This document shows, piece after piece, positions 23,968 through 31,938 of a stretch of DNA of 64,000 nucleotides (the first letter of the stretch is position 1; every line of letters starts with the position of its first letter). Below the pieces are notes generated by a model that did not search any database, had not been told where the DNA came from, and was given only the letters and a program-made list of their open reading frames with translations. This DNA comes from Pseudomonas viridiflava (GTDB lineage Bacteria > Pseudomonadota > Gammaproteobacteria > Pseudomonadales > Pseudomonadaceae): positions 62,001-126,000 of the forward strand of contig NZ_UUOC01000044.1 in NCBI RefSeq assembly GCF_900590755.1. Reading direction: 5' to 3'. A program made the translations under genes and the position numbers.

Positions 23968-25458
23968 ATGTTTATTGATACGCTGATTATCGGCAATGGC
24001 TTTGCCGGCAGGACGGTCGCTGGTTCATTGCATGCTGAAAGCCTGATTGTTGAACGTGGCGAGAAATTCAATATTTTCGAAAGACGTCAGCGCTTCAAGG
24101 AGATGGACACGGCAAGCGTTCATCATGCTTTGATTCGAAAAGCCTACGAGTCGAAGCATAATTTCAACCGGCCTGAGCGTTTGCCCGATGACTGCGCGTC
24201 CGAATACATCTTGGTGGATGGGGGCTGTTCCAATCATTGGGGAGGTCTCAGCTTTCGTCTTTCAGAAAACGTGTTCGCGAATGAAGGTGCCGATTTCTCC
24301 TGGCCATTCACTTATCAGGACATCAAACCGTTCTATAACGTTGCCGAGGGTTTGCTGAGAATAAGTGCGGATGAAAAAGATCCGGATGGTCGCTGCCCAA
24401 CGGCTCAAATCAAGGGGGCACGAAAGTGGCATCAAGCTCTCCACCCCTATTTTCCTAAGGCTTACATTGGTGCCCAGGCGCATAACCTGTCGATCGAAGG
24501 AGGCCTTGGTCAAGGTATTTGTATGGGGGCTGGAGACTGTGAGCTTTGCCCTATGGATGCCAAAACCCGAGCCTTGCATATCCGGGGTAATACCAATGTC
24601 CTGAATGGTGTGATGGTTGATCGCTTGCGTTTTGAAGGAGGCAGGGCAGTCGAGGCCATTTGCGTAACGGAGAATGGCCCAATAACTATAGGTTTCAACC
24701 AGGTGGTGGTGGCAGCTCACGGCGTTGAGTCTTTGAAACTGCTCTGTAAAAGCAATCTTCCGGGTAAAACGCCGCAGGATCTGCTGGGGCATCATTATCA
24801 GGATCACGCAGTAGCAGAACTGGCATGTGTTCTACCGGGTGTTGAAATTCCTTTTTTTCAAGTGAACACGGCTGCTCAAATAGTAATCCCGGAGCTCTCT
24901 GGAGTGCTTGGCGGCATCGAATACACGACTCTGGGGCTGATGACACTTTCTGATGAGACTGTTTTGGCAGCGGCTCTTGATCTTGAAAAGATCAATGATT
25001 GGCGCCTGGAGGAAGCAATTCGCGAGCTAGGATCGACGCTAAGCCTGTATGTATTGCTGGAGATCCCGCCCGAATGGGATGTATCCATGTCGTTTCGCGA
25101 CGGCATGATAGCGATGAATACCGATGGGTATCACCAGAACAAAATCCACTACAACCAGATCATCGCGGACATCTATACCAAGCTGGAAAAGCTGGGCGCG
25201 AAACCGCTGCGTTCGGTCGAGCGTAAACACTACATGCATGCGTTCGGTACGCACCACTTGGTGGGCATGTTGGGAATGCACAATGGCCCTCGCGCCGTCG
25301 TTGATCCAGATTTCAAACTCAAAGGCACGGATAACGTATTCGTGGCTGGTGCTGCCTTGTTTCCGCGCTGTGGATCACGAAACCCCACCGTCACTGTGGT
25401 TGCACTGAGTCTGATGCTCGCCGAGAAGCTCAATAGCCAACTGATAGCCAAGGATTGA
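23968..25458 (+). CDS. GMC-family FAD-dependent sugar/polyol dehydrogenase
   Basis: The 496-aa protein has the FAD-binding loop DTLIIGNGFAGRTVAGSL at the N-terminus, GGCSNHWGG near residue 90, a Cys-rich patch GDCELCPMDAKTRAL, and the C-terminal active site HAFGTHHLVGMLG plus FPRCGSRNPTVTVVAL (His and Asn). It is most like membrane-bound sugar or alcohol dehydrogenases. It has no signal of its own, which fits co-export with the small Tat-like subunit before it. Possible role: oxidising a glycan sugar. The substrate is unknown. Confidence 0.8.
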   Translation: MFIDTLIIGNGFAGRTVAGSLHAESLIVERGEKFNIFERRQRFKEMDTASVHHALIRKAYESKHNFNRPERLPDDCASEYILVDGGCSNHWGGLSFRLSENVFANEGADFSWPFTYQDIKPFYNVAEGLLRISADEKDPDGRCPTAQIKGARKWHQALHPYFPKAYIGAQAHNLSIEGGLGQGICMGAGDCELCPMDAKTRALHIRGNTNVLNGVMVDRLRFEGGRAVEAICVTENGPITIGFNQVVVAAHGVESLKLLCKSNLPGKTPQDLLGHHYQDHAVAELACVLPGVEIPFFQVNTAAQIVIPELSGVLGGIEYTTLGLMTLSDETVLAAALDLEKINDWRLEEAIRELGSTLSLYVLLEIPPEWDVSMSFRDGMIAMNTDGYHQNKIHYNQIIADIYTKLEKLGAKPLRSVERKHYMHAFGTHHLVGMLGMHNGPRAVVDPDFKLKGTDNVFVAGAALFPRCGSRNPTVTVVALSLMLAEKLNSQLIAKD

Positions 25459-25463
25459 AGTGT

Positions 25464-26507
25464 ATGCGTGATCTCGCCCCTGTCGACTCAAGCGAAATAA
25501 GCGTAGTTATTCAAGGGCCTCTGTTTCGCAACCAGGGCCCAGACCGTAATATTTTCAGCTGCATAGCATCCATCAGAACTTACCTGCCGCAAGCTGAAAT
25601 AATCGTTTCAACCTGGCGTGATGAAAACGTCTCGGGCCTTATGGCTGATCAGTTAGTGCTTTCGGATGATCCGGGCTGCTTCCGGGATCACAACGGTAAT
25701 CAGGTCAATACCAACCGAATGCTCGTCTCAACACATGTCGGCGTTCAAGCGGCAAAGAGACGGTATGTCATGAAACTTCGCGCTGATCATAATCTGAACA
25801 GCGCTGCTCTGGCCGTAATAGGCGAGCCTGAGCCAAATGATGCTGGTGGCGGGAAACTATTCGATACGCCCATCACTCTCACGACGCTCTATATCCGCAA
25901 TCCGAAAAAGGTGCCGATGCTGTTCCACATTTCTGATCTGGTGCAGTTTGGCACTCGTGAGGCAATGCTCGCGCTTTGGGCGCAGCCGCTGCTCAAGGCG
26001 CAGGAGGTTTTGCGCAGCAGACCCTGTCGCAACCCATTTGGAAACTTCGTAGGCCATACTTGTATTCGCATGATCCCCGAGCAGTCCATCATGCTTGGCG
26101 CCATGCGCATGCAGGGCATAGATATCAAACTTACCCATCCTTGTCAGGTTCGCCAAAGCACGTTGAAGGTTTGGGATTGCATTTTGAGCACCAATTTCAG
26201 GGTATTGGACTACGCCGAATCTGGCGTGGACTATCCAGAGCGTTTCCTCAAAAATGCGTCGCCGCTCAAGACGCTTTACAAGGCCTCAGAGATTGAGGAA
26301 CTGCATCGGCGTGGCCCGCAGGATTACACCGCCCGGATCGCGAGTGTCTGGATCAACCAATACCTGCTCAGCTGCTTTCGAGCTGGTTGGTGGATATCTC
26401 TTGCTTCGATGATCCTGTTCACTACCTCGCCGACCCTCGCAACAACCTTGCGATCATATTGGAGGCGAGTCAGGAAGGTGACACATGAAGCCTCTTATCG
26501 GAACTGA
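25464..26507 (+). CDS. WavE-family lipopolysaccharide synthesis protein
   Basis: The 347-aa protein starts at an ATG 10 bases after AAGGA (TTG at 25455 is possible). The segment ISVVIQGPLF...PQAEIIVSTWRDENV...LVLSDDPG...NTNRMLVSTHVGVQAAKRRYVMKLRAD is characteristic of the WavE family, named from a Vibrio cholerae LPS core locus and thought to be glycosyltransferases (GT-A like, with RAD as the acidic motif). The hydrophobic C-terminal segment near residue 305 may anchor it to the membrane. Last gene of the cluster. Confidence 0.75.
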   Translation: MRDLAPVDSSEISVVIQGPLFRNQGPDRNIFSCIASIRTYLPQAEIIVSTWRDENVSGLMADQLVLSDDPGCFRDHNGNQVNTNRMLVSTHVGVQAAKRRYVMKLRADHNLNSAALAVIGEPEPNDAGGGKLFDTPITLTTLYIRNPKKVPMLFHISDLVQFGTREAMLALWAQPLLKAQEVLRSRPCRNPFGNFVGHTCIRMIPEQSIMLGAMRMQGIDIKLTHPCQVRQSTLKVWDCILSTNFRVLDYAESGVDYPERFLKNASPLKTLYKASEIEELHRRGPQDYTARIASVWINQYLLSCFRAGWWISLASMILFTTSPTLATTLRSYWRRVRKVTHEASYRN

Positions 26508-26526
26508 GCTGGTTTATTTCAGACAT

Positions 26527-26552
26527 TAAAAAGCCGGCTTGTGGCCGGCTTC
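26527..26552 (+). terminator. Terminator of the glycan cluster
   Basis: The stem aagccggc / gccggctt with a 5-base loop lies 20 bases after the last stop. The T-run after it is short (ttct), and an A-run precedes it. Confidence 0.6.
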
Positions 26553-26788
26553 TCAAGGACGAGCTTGGTTTGTTTTTGGCAAACCGTGCTCGCCTTTAAC
26601 AGGTGCGCTCAGCGAGTGGCGCTAATTTGAATGGTTACGCCGCCAGAGTTTCGGCTTCGCGTAACCGTCGGCTGCGGGGCGGGGTGTGCCTCGGGCCGGG
26701 ATGGCGGTGAGGATACTGAGATTAGGGGCGCTTGCCCAGTGTTGAAATGTTTTGTCACGGTGTTGCTTTGGGTTCAAATGCTTTTTTC

Positions 26789-26877
26789 TGTAGGAGCGCG
26801 CTTGCCCGCGATGAACGATAACGCGGTGTTGCAGGCAGACCGCGTTATCGTTCATCGCGGGCAAGCGCGCTCCTACA
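26789..26877. repeat. Perfect 39-bp inverted repeat (REP family D)
   Basis: Both arms of 39 bases match exactly, beginning tgtaggagcgcgcttgcccg and including gataacgcggt, around an 11-base loop. Other REP pairs here match only over the conserved ~25-base unit, so this one is exceptional. Confidence 0.9.
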
Positions 26878-26903
26878 CGGGCCGTGTTGCGCGATGGAAT
26901 GCA

Positions 26904-27626
26904 TCACCTAAACGGCAACGTTGGCCGCTGAATATTGAGCGTCGACCACCAGAACACCCAGCCCAGCACCCGAATGCCTTGCTCCTCGATCTGTTCGGCG
27001 GTGAACAGTTCGTCGGGGTATTCGGCGCTGTTGTGGCTGCGCAGTCGCAGGCCGTTGCCGGGTAGGCGGTAGAGGTATTTCACGCGCAGCATGCCGCTGT
27101 GTTCCAAGGCGTACATTTCGCCGTCGATGATGCGGGTCAGGCCGCGATCGATGCCAATGAGTGAGCCTGCCTGTATTTTGTCCGCCATGCTGTTGCCGAT
27201 CATGGCCACGCAAATGGCGTTATCCACGCTGATGTTCATGCTTTGCAGGACATGCAGAGGCAGGCGGATTTTTTTGCCGGGCGCCTCGGCGATGATTGTC
27301 TGGTCGTTATCGGATTCGGTTTCTTTATAGATCGGGACTTCCACATCGCCGCGGGAGAAGCTTCTTCCGCTTTGCATGGGGATGGAGTCGCCGCCACTGT
27401 TTTCGTTGGCGGATTCGCTGGGATGTTTCGGGCCTTCGCCATAGCGTAACCAGCGTGCGTTAACGCTCAATAATTCAGCCACCTCTTCCAGGCGCGCCAT
27501 GGGGATACCGCGCTTGAACCAGTTGTTCACGTGTTGAGGCGTGACTTTGCGGTTGGCAGCGAAGTCCGTGGCTGAGAGATGGCACTCCCTGAGGAGGGCG
27601 CGGAGTCGATCACCTGATGTATTCAT
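26904..27626 (-). CDS. Phage-type repressor, HTH plus S24 peptidase domain
   Basis: The 240-aa protein has an N-terminal HTH (LRALLRECHLSATDFAANRKVTPQHVNNWFKRGI) and a C-terminal LexA/CI-like domain with serine in MIGNSMADK (S146) and lysine in RVKYLYR (K183), the expected catalytic dyad. No Ala-Gly pair lies in the linker or early C-domain where self-cleavage usually falls, so cleavage may use another site or be absent. Related Pseudomonas genes control prophages and R-type pyocins, but no phage genes are visible nearby. The 278-base stretch before its 3' end holds only the REP hairpin. Confidence 0.85.
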   Translation of the reverse strand: MNTSGDRLRALLRECHLSATDFAANRKVTPQHVNNWFKRGIPMARLEEVAELLSVNARWLRYGEGPKHPSESANENSGGDSIPMQSGRSFSRGDVEVPIYKETESDNDQTIIAEAPGKKIRLPLHVLQSMNISVDNAICVAMIGNSMADKIQAGSLIGIDRGLTRIIDGEMYALEHSGMLRVKYLYRLPGNGLRLRSHNSAEYPDELFTAEQIEEQGIRVLGWVFWWSTLNIQRPTLPFR

Positions 27627-27655
27627 GGCAACGAGTTTACGGCGGTCGTGAACTG

Positions 27656-27667
27656 GTTTAAATAAAC
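27656..27667. promoter_or_regulatory. Candidate repressor self-operator
   Basis: Inverted repeat GTTTA-aa-TAAAC, 30 bases upstream of the repressor start. Further look-alike half-sites (GTTTAC at 27635, GTGAAC at 27648, GTTCA at 27673) surround it. The position fits autoregulation. Confidence 0.35.
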
Positions 27668-27917
27668 GAGGTGTTCAAATGAGTGCTAGGTCTGATTGTC
27701 GCTTGCCCCAGGGATTACGGGGTTTTGGCGGATTTGTAGGCTTATTCTGTAATACGTAATTTGCGTGTAAACATGAGTTTTATGTTTAACCCTTTATCAA
27801 CTGCGTAACGGCTTGTTTAGTGAGTTTTTATATCAAGATCGATCTTTAAACTTATGTTTAGCAAAAAAAATTATTGTTGCCTCCTGTGCTTCAATAAAAC
27901 GGCAGGGCAAGGGCAAT

Positions 27918-27952
27918 AAAAAAGGGGTATCTGCTGGCAGATACCCCTTTTT
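27918..27952 (-). terminator. ppa terminator
   Basis: A strong stem, aggggtatctg / cagataccct, closed by a short loop and flanked by A- and T-runs, lies 15 bases beyond the ppa stop. Confidence 0.9.
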
Positions 27953-27966
27953 GATACAGCTATCGA

Positions 27967-28494
27967 TCAGCCTTTGTAAGCGGCAACCGATTTCATGATC
28001 TCGGTGCGGGCAGCTTCAGCGTCGCCCCAACCTTCGATCTTCACCCATTTGCCTTTTTCGAGGTCTTTGTAGTTCTCGAAGAAGTGCTTGATCTGCTCCA
28101 GCAGCAGGGGTGGCAGATCGGTGTATTCCTTCACGTCCACGTACAGCTGGGACAGCTTGTCGTGTGGGACTGCGATGACTTTGGCATCGCCGCCGCCGTC
28201 GTCGGTCATGTGCAGGATGCCAACTGGACGAGCGCGGATGACCGAACCCGGGGACACCGGATAAGGCGTCACAACCAGCACGTCGAGGGGGTCACCGTCG
28301 TCAGCCAGGGTGTTAGGGATAAAACCGTAGTTGGCCGGGTAGAACATCGGCGTAGCCATGAAACGGTCAACGAACAGGCAATCGGAATCTTTGTCGATTT
28401 CGTATTTGATCGGCGCGTGGTTGGCCGGAATTTCGATCGCGACGTAGATGTCGTTCGGCAGGTCTTTACCGGCCGGAATCTTGCTGTAGCTCAT
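27967..28494 (-). CDS. ppa: Inorganic pyrophosphatase
   Basis: The 175-aa soluble family I enzyme hydrolyses pyrophosphate to drive biosynthesis. It shows YEIDKDSDCLFVDRF, FYPANYGFIPNTLADDGDPLDVLV with the catalytic aspartates, and KVIAVPHDKL. Monocistronic, with its own terminator; a TATAAT (28557-28562, minus strand) lies about 60 bases upstream. Confidence 0.97.
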   Translation of the reverse strand: MSYSKIPAGKDLPNDIYVAIEIPANHAPIKYEIDKDSDCLFVDRFMATPMFYPANYGFIPNTLADDGDPLDVLVVTPYPVSPGSVIRARPVGILHMTDDGGGDAKVIAVPHDKLSQLYVDVKEYTDLPPLLLEQIKHFFENYKDLEKGKWVKIEGWGDAEAARTEIMKSVAAYKG

Positions 28495-28556
28495 TGGGCA
28501 TTGCCCCCCTTGATTGACCAGACGGCTTTGGCTGGTTAAGCCAAAAAGTGGGCCGG

Positions 28557-28562
28557 ATTATA
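28557..28562 (-). promoter_or_regulatory. ppa -10 element
   Basis: Perfect TATAAT on the minus strand, 62 bases upstream of the ppa start. No strong -35 at 17 bases. Confidence 0.4.
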
Positions 28563-28605
28563 GGCATATTCTGTTGGTGTTGCCACGCGCGGCGGCCTGT
28601 AGGCG

Positions 28606-29418
28606 TTAGTCCCGGTTTTGGTAGGAAGGTTCATCGCGCTGCAGCGTTTGCAGACGCGCGAGTGGGTCCTGTCGGTAGAACGCTTTGAGCTGTTCGTACA
28701 CCGCAGGATAGGCCTGATTCAGCAGGTCCGGTGCGCTGAAGAAGTACTCGCTGGTGACGGCAAAAAACTCGGCAGGGTCTTCGGCCGCGTAAGGGTCGAT
28801 GACGGTTTCGAGATCGGGATGCTCATCAAGCTGGCGGTTCATATCGTCGTAGGCGTGCTGCATGACGTTGGCCCAATCGCTGACCCGCATGTCGCTGTGC
28901 AGGGGCGGCAGGCCGTTGGCGTCGCCATTGAGCATGTCGAGCTTGTGTGCCAGTTCGTGGATCACCAGGTTATAGGCATCCCAACCGCCGCTCGACAGCA
29001 CGCCGGGCAGCGCGAGGATCACCGGCCCTTGTTGCCAGGCCTCGCCGCTGTGCTCGCCGTCCCACTCGTGTTCGATGCCGTTGGGGTCGCGGTGGCGTTG
29101 GGGGCTGACAAAGTCGTCGGGGTAGATCACCAGCTCGTGGAAACCCTGATACCAGTTCAGGTCGCCAAGGTTGAGCAGTGGCAATTGCGCCTGTGCGGCC
29201 AGATGCAGGCGCTGTTCGTCGTTCAGCTCAACGCCTTGCAGGCTGCTGATGTGTTTGTCTTGCAGGAACAGCACGCTGTTTTCCCGCAGCAGGGCGTCTT
29301 GCTCGGCGCCCAGGCCATCAAGGATCGGCAAGCCCTGGCGCACCCGCTGCCACAGCTTGGGTGCCACCGGGTTCTTTGCGAGCCTGCGCTGCCGACGCCA
29401 TTTGCTGAACGACCACAT
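28606..29418 (-). CDS. mtfA: Zinc-dependent peptidase, MtfA family
   Basis: The 270-aa cytoplasmic protein has the metallopeptidase motif HELAHKLD (near residues 129-136) and DPAEFFAVTSEYFF, which supplies the downstream ligand, as in E. coli MtfA. MtfA inactivates the glucose-phosphotransferase repressor Mlc in enteric bacteria; that partner is not expected in Pseudomonas, so the role here is open. The next gene starts beyond its start codon on the same strand, 3 bases away. Confidence 0.87.
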   Translation of the reverse strand: MWSFSKWRRQRRLAKNPVAPKLWQRVRQGLPILDGLGAEQDALLRENSVLFLQDKHISSLQGVELNDEQRLHLAAQAQLPLLNLGDLNWYQGFHELVIYPDDFVSPQRHRDPNGIEHEWDGEHSGEAWQQGPVILALPGVLSSGGWDAYNLVIHELAHKLDMLNGDANGLPPLHSDMRVSDWANVMQHAYDDMNRQLDEHPDLETVIDPYAAEDPAEFFAVTSEYFFSAPDLLNQAYPAVYEQLKAFYRQDPLARLQTLQRDEPSYQNRD

Positions 29419-29421
29419 TCT

Positions 29422-30069
29422 TCAGCGCGCGCTCACCGAGCGGGCCATGCGTCCGCGCAGCACGCTGATGATCATGGGCAGCAGAGAAATCAGAATGATC
29501 GCCAGCACCAGCACCGACAGGTTTTTCTTGATGAAGGGCACGTTGCCGAAGAAGTAGCCCAAAGTGACCAGGCTGCCAACCCATACCACTGAACCCAATA
29601 CGCTGAAGCCCAGGAACCGCGGGTAGTTCATCCGGCCAATGCCCGCGACGAAAGGGGCAAACGTCCGAATGATTGGCAGGAAGCGCGCCAGGGTGACAGT
29701 CTTGCCGCCATGTCGGTCGTAGAACTCGTGGGTGCGCATCAGGTAATCGCGACGGAAGATTTTCGAGTCCGGGTTGCGGAACAGTTTCTCACCGGCGGTA
29801 CGCCCGATGATGTAGTTGGTGCTGTCGCCGATGATCGCCGCTGCCATCAACAGGCCGGCAAGCAGTACCGGGTCCATGCCTCCGCCAGCTGCGACTGCGC
29901 CCGCAATAAACAGCAATGAATCACCTGGCAGGAATGGCATCACGACCAGGCCGGTTTCACAAAAAATCACCAGAAACAGGATCGCGTAAACCCAGGTGCC
30001 GTAGTTGGTCACCAGCAAGTCTAGGTAGACATCCAGGTGGAGAATAAGGTCGAGCGGGTTGAAATCCAT
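29422..30069 (-). CDS. DedA-family membrane protein
   Basis: The 215-aa inner-membrane protein has VIFCETGLVVMPFLPGDSLLF, ADSTNY-like GDSTNYIIGRTAG, and FLPIIRTFAPFVAGIGRMNYPRFL, the DedA signatures. The family includes undecaprenyl-phosphate and lipid flippases. The ATG at 30069 opens MDFNPLDLILHL; a GTG at 30081 is an alternative start. Precedes mtfA and is probably co-transcribed with it. Confidence 0.88.
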   Translation of the reverse strand: MDFNPLDLILHLDVYLDLLVTNYGTWVYAILFLVIFCETGLVVMPFLPGDSLLFIAGAVAAGGGMDPVLLAGLLMAAAIIGDSTNYIIGRTAGEKLFRNPDSKIFRRDYLMRTHEFYDRHGGKTVTLARFLPIIRTFAPFVAGIGRMNYPRFLGFSVLGSVVWVGSLVTLGYFFGNVPFIKKNLSVLVLAIILISLLPMIISVLRGRMARSVSAR

Positions 30070-30180
30070 GTAAGGCACCAATAGCGGCGGCCCAGAACCG
30101 GGCCGCGTGCGGAATTAACTACTTGAGAGGTTGCGGCGGGATTATAGAAGCAGAATGGATGGAGGGGGTGAGTGGCGAAC

Positions 30181-30302
30181 CTGTAGGAGCCAACTTGTTG
30201 GCGAGGCAATCGATCTGCCAGCGGTTTATTTCGGACCGTGGTGTGTCAGTTGCCAAGATGCTGACCGGGCGGCCCGCTCGCGAACACGTTCGCTCCTACA
30301 GG
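30181..30302. repeat. Imperfect REP-like pair
   Basis: Outer ends tgtaggagc...gctcctaca match, but the inner arms differ (aacttgttggcgagg against the cgctcgcgaacacgtt type), suggesting a decayed or mixed pair. Confidence 0.6.
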
Positions 30303-30363
30303 GTATTGCGGCATCGCGAGCAGCCTGGCGATTTGTCGTCCACGCTACCGCCTTCGCGAACCT

Positions 30364-30452
30364 GTGGGACCGGCTTTAGCCGGGAAGGCTGCATTCCAGA
30401 CGACAGATTTCGGCAGCCATACCTGCCTCTTCCCGGCTAAAGCCGGTCCCAC
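30364..30452. repeat. REP pair, family B
   Basis: Inverted copies of gtgggaccggctttagccgg plus gaa. With the pair at 30181 it fills the 450-base gap between dedA and the acetyltransferase gene, where I find no coding sequence. Confidence 0.85.
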
Positions 30453-30524
30453 GAGAAATGATTGCAATCCAACATAGGGCTCACACAGCGGGCGGTATTC
30501 ACATGTTCGGATTGAGCCGTCCCA

Positions 30525-30983
30525 TTAGTCCTCGTTAATCGGCAAAACATAGTTCTTGAACTGGGTATCTTCCCGAAACCCGATGGATTCATAGACCTTC
30601 TGCGCCACTTCGTTGTTGGCGCTGGTGGACACCCGCATGCGCACGGCCTGGGTGTCTTTGGCCATTTTTTTTGCGGCGCGCATCAGGTGGTCGGCCACCA
30701 GTTGGCGGCGGGCATCTTCAGCGACATAGATGTCGTTGAGGATCCACACCCGTTTGAGCGAGAGCGAGGAATAGCTCGGGTAAAGCTGACAGAAACCCAG
30801 CACTTTCTTGTCGTCATCAATGGGCATCGCCAGGTAGATCACTGATTCATCCCGGGTCAGACGTTTTTCCAGAAAGTCCCGGGACGAGTCGGGGTAGGGG
30901 AGCTCCCCGTAGAATTCCCGGTATTTGACGAACAGCGGTGCCAGCAGGTCCAGGTGTTCCAGTGTGGCTTTGATGATCCGCAT
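30525..30983 (-). CDS. GNAT-family N-acetyltransferase
   Basis: The 152-aa protein has GNAT structure: VLGFCQLYPSYSSLSLKRVWILNDIYVAEDARRQLVADHLM (acetyl-CoA loop, with Arg-rich variant of Q/RxxGxG/A) and VYESIGFRED near the C-terminus. The substrate is unknown. Monocistronic. Confidence 0.85.
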   Translation of the reverse strand: MRIIKATLEHLDLLAPLFVKYREFYGELPYPDSSRDFLEKRLTRDESVIYLAMPIDDDKKVLGFCQLYPSYSSLSLKRVWILNDIYVAEDARRQLVADHLMRAAKKMAKDTQAVRMRVSTSANNEVAQKVYESIGFREDTQFKNYVLPINED

Positions 30984-31086
30984 GTTTGGGCCTCAACTTC
31001 ACGATGGCTAGCGACGAACGGTACAAGCTCCGATCAAGCGTGCGAACCGATGCTGTCGAATGAGTTTAGAAAGCGCAATCTAATGA

Positions 31087-31938
31087 TCAGTCCGAGGGGC
31101 CGGCGAGTAGGAAGTTGCCCTTGGTATTCAGGGGCTCGTCGGTTTCGAGGCTATGCAATTGCGCTTCATCCTTGAGGTTGACTCCCGACAACTGTCGTTT
31201 GCAGGCCTCTCGCATCAAGTAAAGCAGACGATGAGCGGCCATCCCATAGCTCAAGCCTTCAAGTCTCACATTTGAGATGCAATTGCGGTGCGCGTCATTC
31301 AGGCCGATCTTCGGCGCGTAGGTGAAATACAGACCAAGGCTATCTGGCGAACTCAAGCCAGGGCGTTCGCCAATCAGCACCACCGACATCTTTGCGCCCA
31401 GCAGTTCGCCGATTTCGTCGCCAATCGCGACTCGGCCCTGTTCCACCAGAATCACCGGTGACAGTGTCCAGCCTTCTGCGCTTGCCAGTTCCTCCATACG
31501 TTCCAGAAACGGCACGGTATGGCGATGCACAGCCAGCGAAGACAAGCCGTCGGCAACAATCACCGCCACATCGATGCTGCCAGGGTCTGCGGCGGCATAA
31601 TCGCGCAAGCTCTGCGCCGAGGCTTCGTCCAGGCGACGGCCTTTGTCCGGACGTTGTAGATAACTGTCGCGATCCGCTGCCGCGCTGTGCAGCAGCAAGG
31701 TTTCCCGGCTTTTGGCGTTCAGTTGTTCGCTCAACGCCACGTGATCGAACGGCAAATGCACGGCGTCCCGGGCCTGGGCGTGGGCGAGCTGAAAATCCAG
31801 CTGGGCGGCGGTGGGCATGCTGGTCCCCGTGCGCCCCAGGGCGATGCGCGCCGGAGTCAGGCGGCGCAGTTCCAGCCAAGGGTTTGGCGTATCCGGGACC
31901 GGGGCAAGAGTCGGCTCGTTCATCAGCTCGTCCTTCAT
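31087..31938 (-). CDS. eutC: Ethanolamine ammonia-lyase light chain
   Basis: The 283-aa subunit pairs with EutB to convert ethanolamine to acetaldehyde and ammonia with adenosylcobalamin. It shows ARIALGRTGTSMPT, HLPFDHVALSEQL, VAVIVADGLSS and VLIGERPGLSSPDSLGLYFTY. It overlaps the eutB stop by 4 bases. An ATG five codons in (31923), with AAGGACG upstream, may be the real start. Confidence 0.95.
   Translation of the reverse strand: MKDELMNEPTLAPVPDTPNPWLELRRLTPARIALGRTGTSMPTAAQLDFQLAHAQARDAVHLPFDHVALSEQLNAKSRETLLLHSAAADRDSYLQRPDKGRRLDEASAQSLRDYAAADPGSIDVAVIVADGLSSLAVHRHTVPFLERMEELASAEGWTLSPVILVEQGRVAIGDEIGELLGAKMSVVLIGERPGLSSPDSLGLYFTYAPKIGLNDAHRNCISNVRLEGLSYGMAAHRLLYLMREACKRQLSGVNLKDEAQLHSLETDEPLNTKGNFLLAGPSD

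Larger units (their letters stand above)
27627..27966. other. AT-rich intergenic region, repressor / ppa
   Basis: 340 bases with no supported gene. It contains the putative repressor operator near 27635-27677 and the ppa terminator at 27918-27952. Most of the middle is AT-rich low-complexity sequence with no repeat I can define. Confidence 0.5.

Noticed and set aside
26789..26877. CRISPR repeat
   Set aside because: It is a single inverted pair with no direct-repeat array or cas genes; the REP-family relation explains it.
27918..27952. Small regulatory RNA between the repressor and ppa
   Set aside because: The strong hairpin is simply placed as the ppa terminator, and no promoter for a separate RNA is evident.
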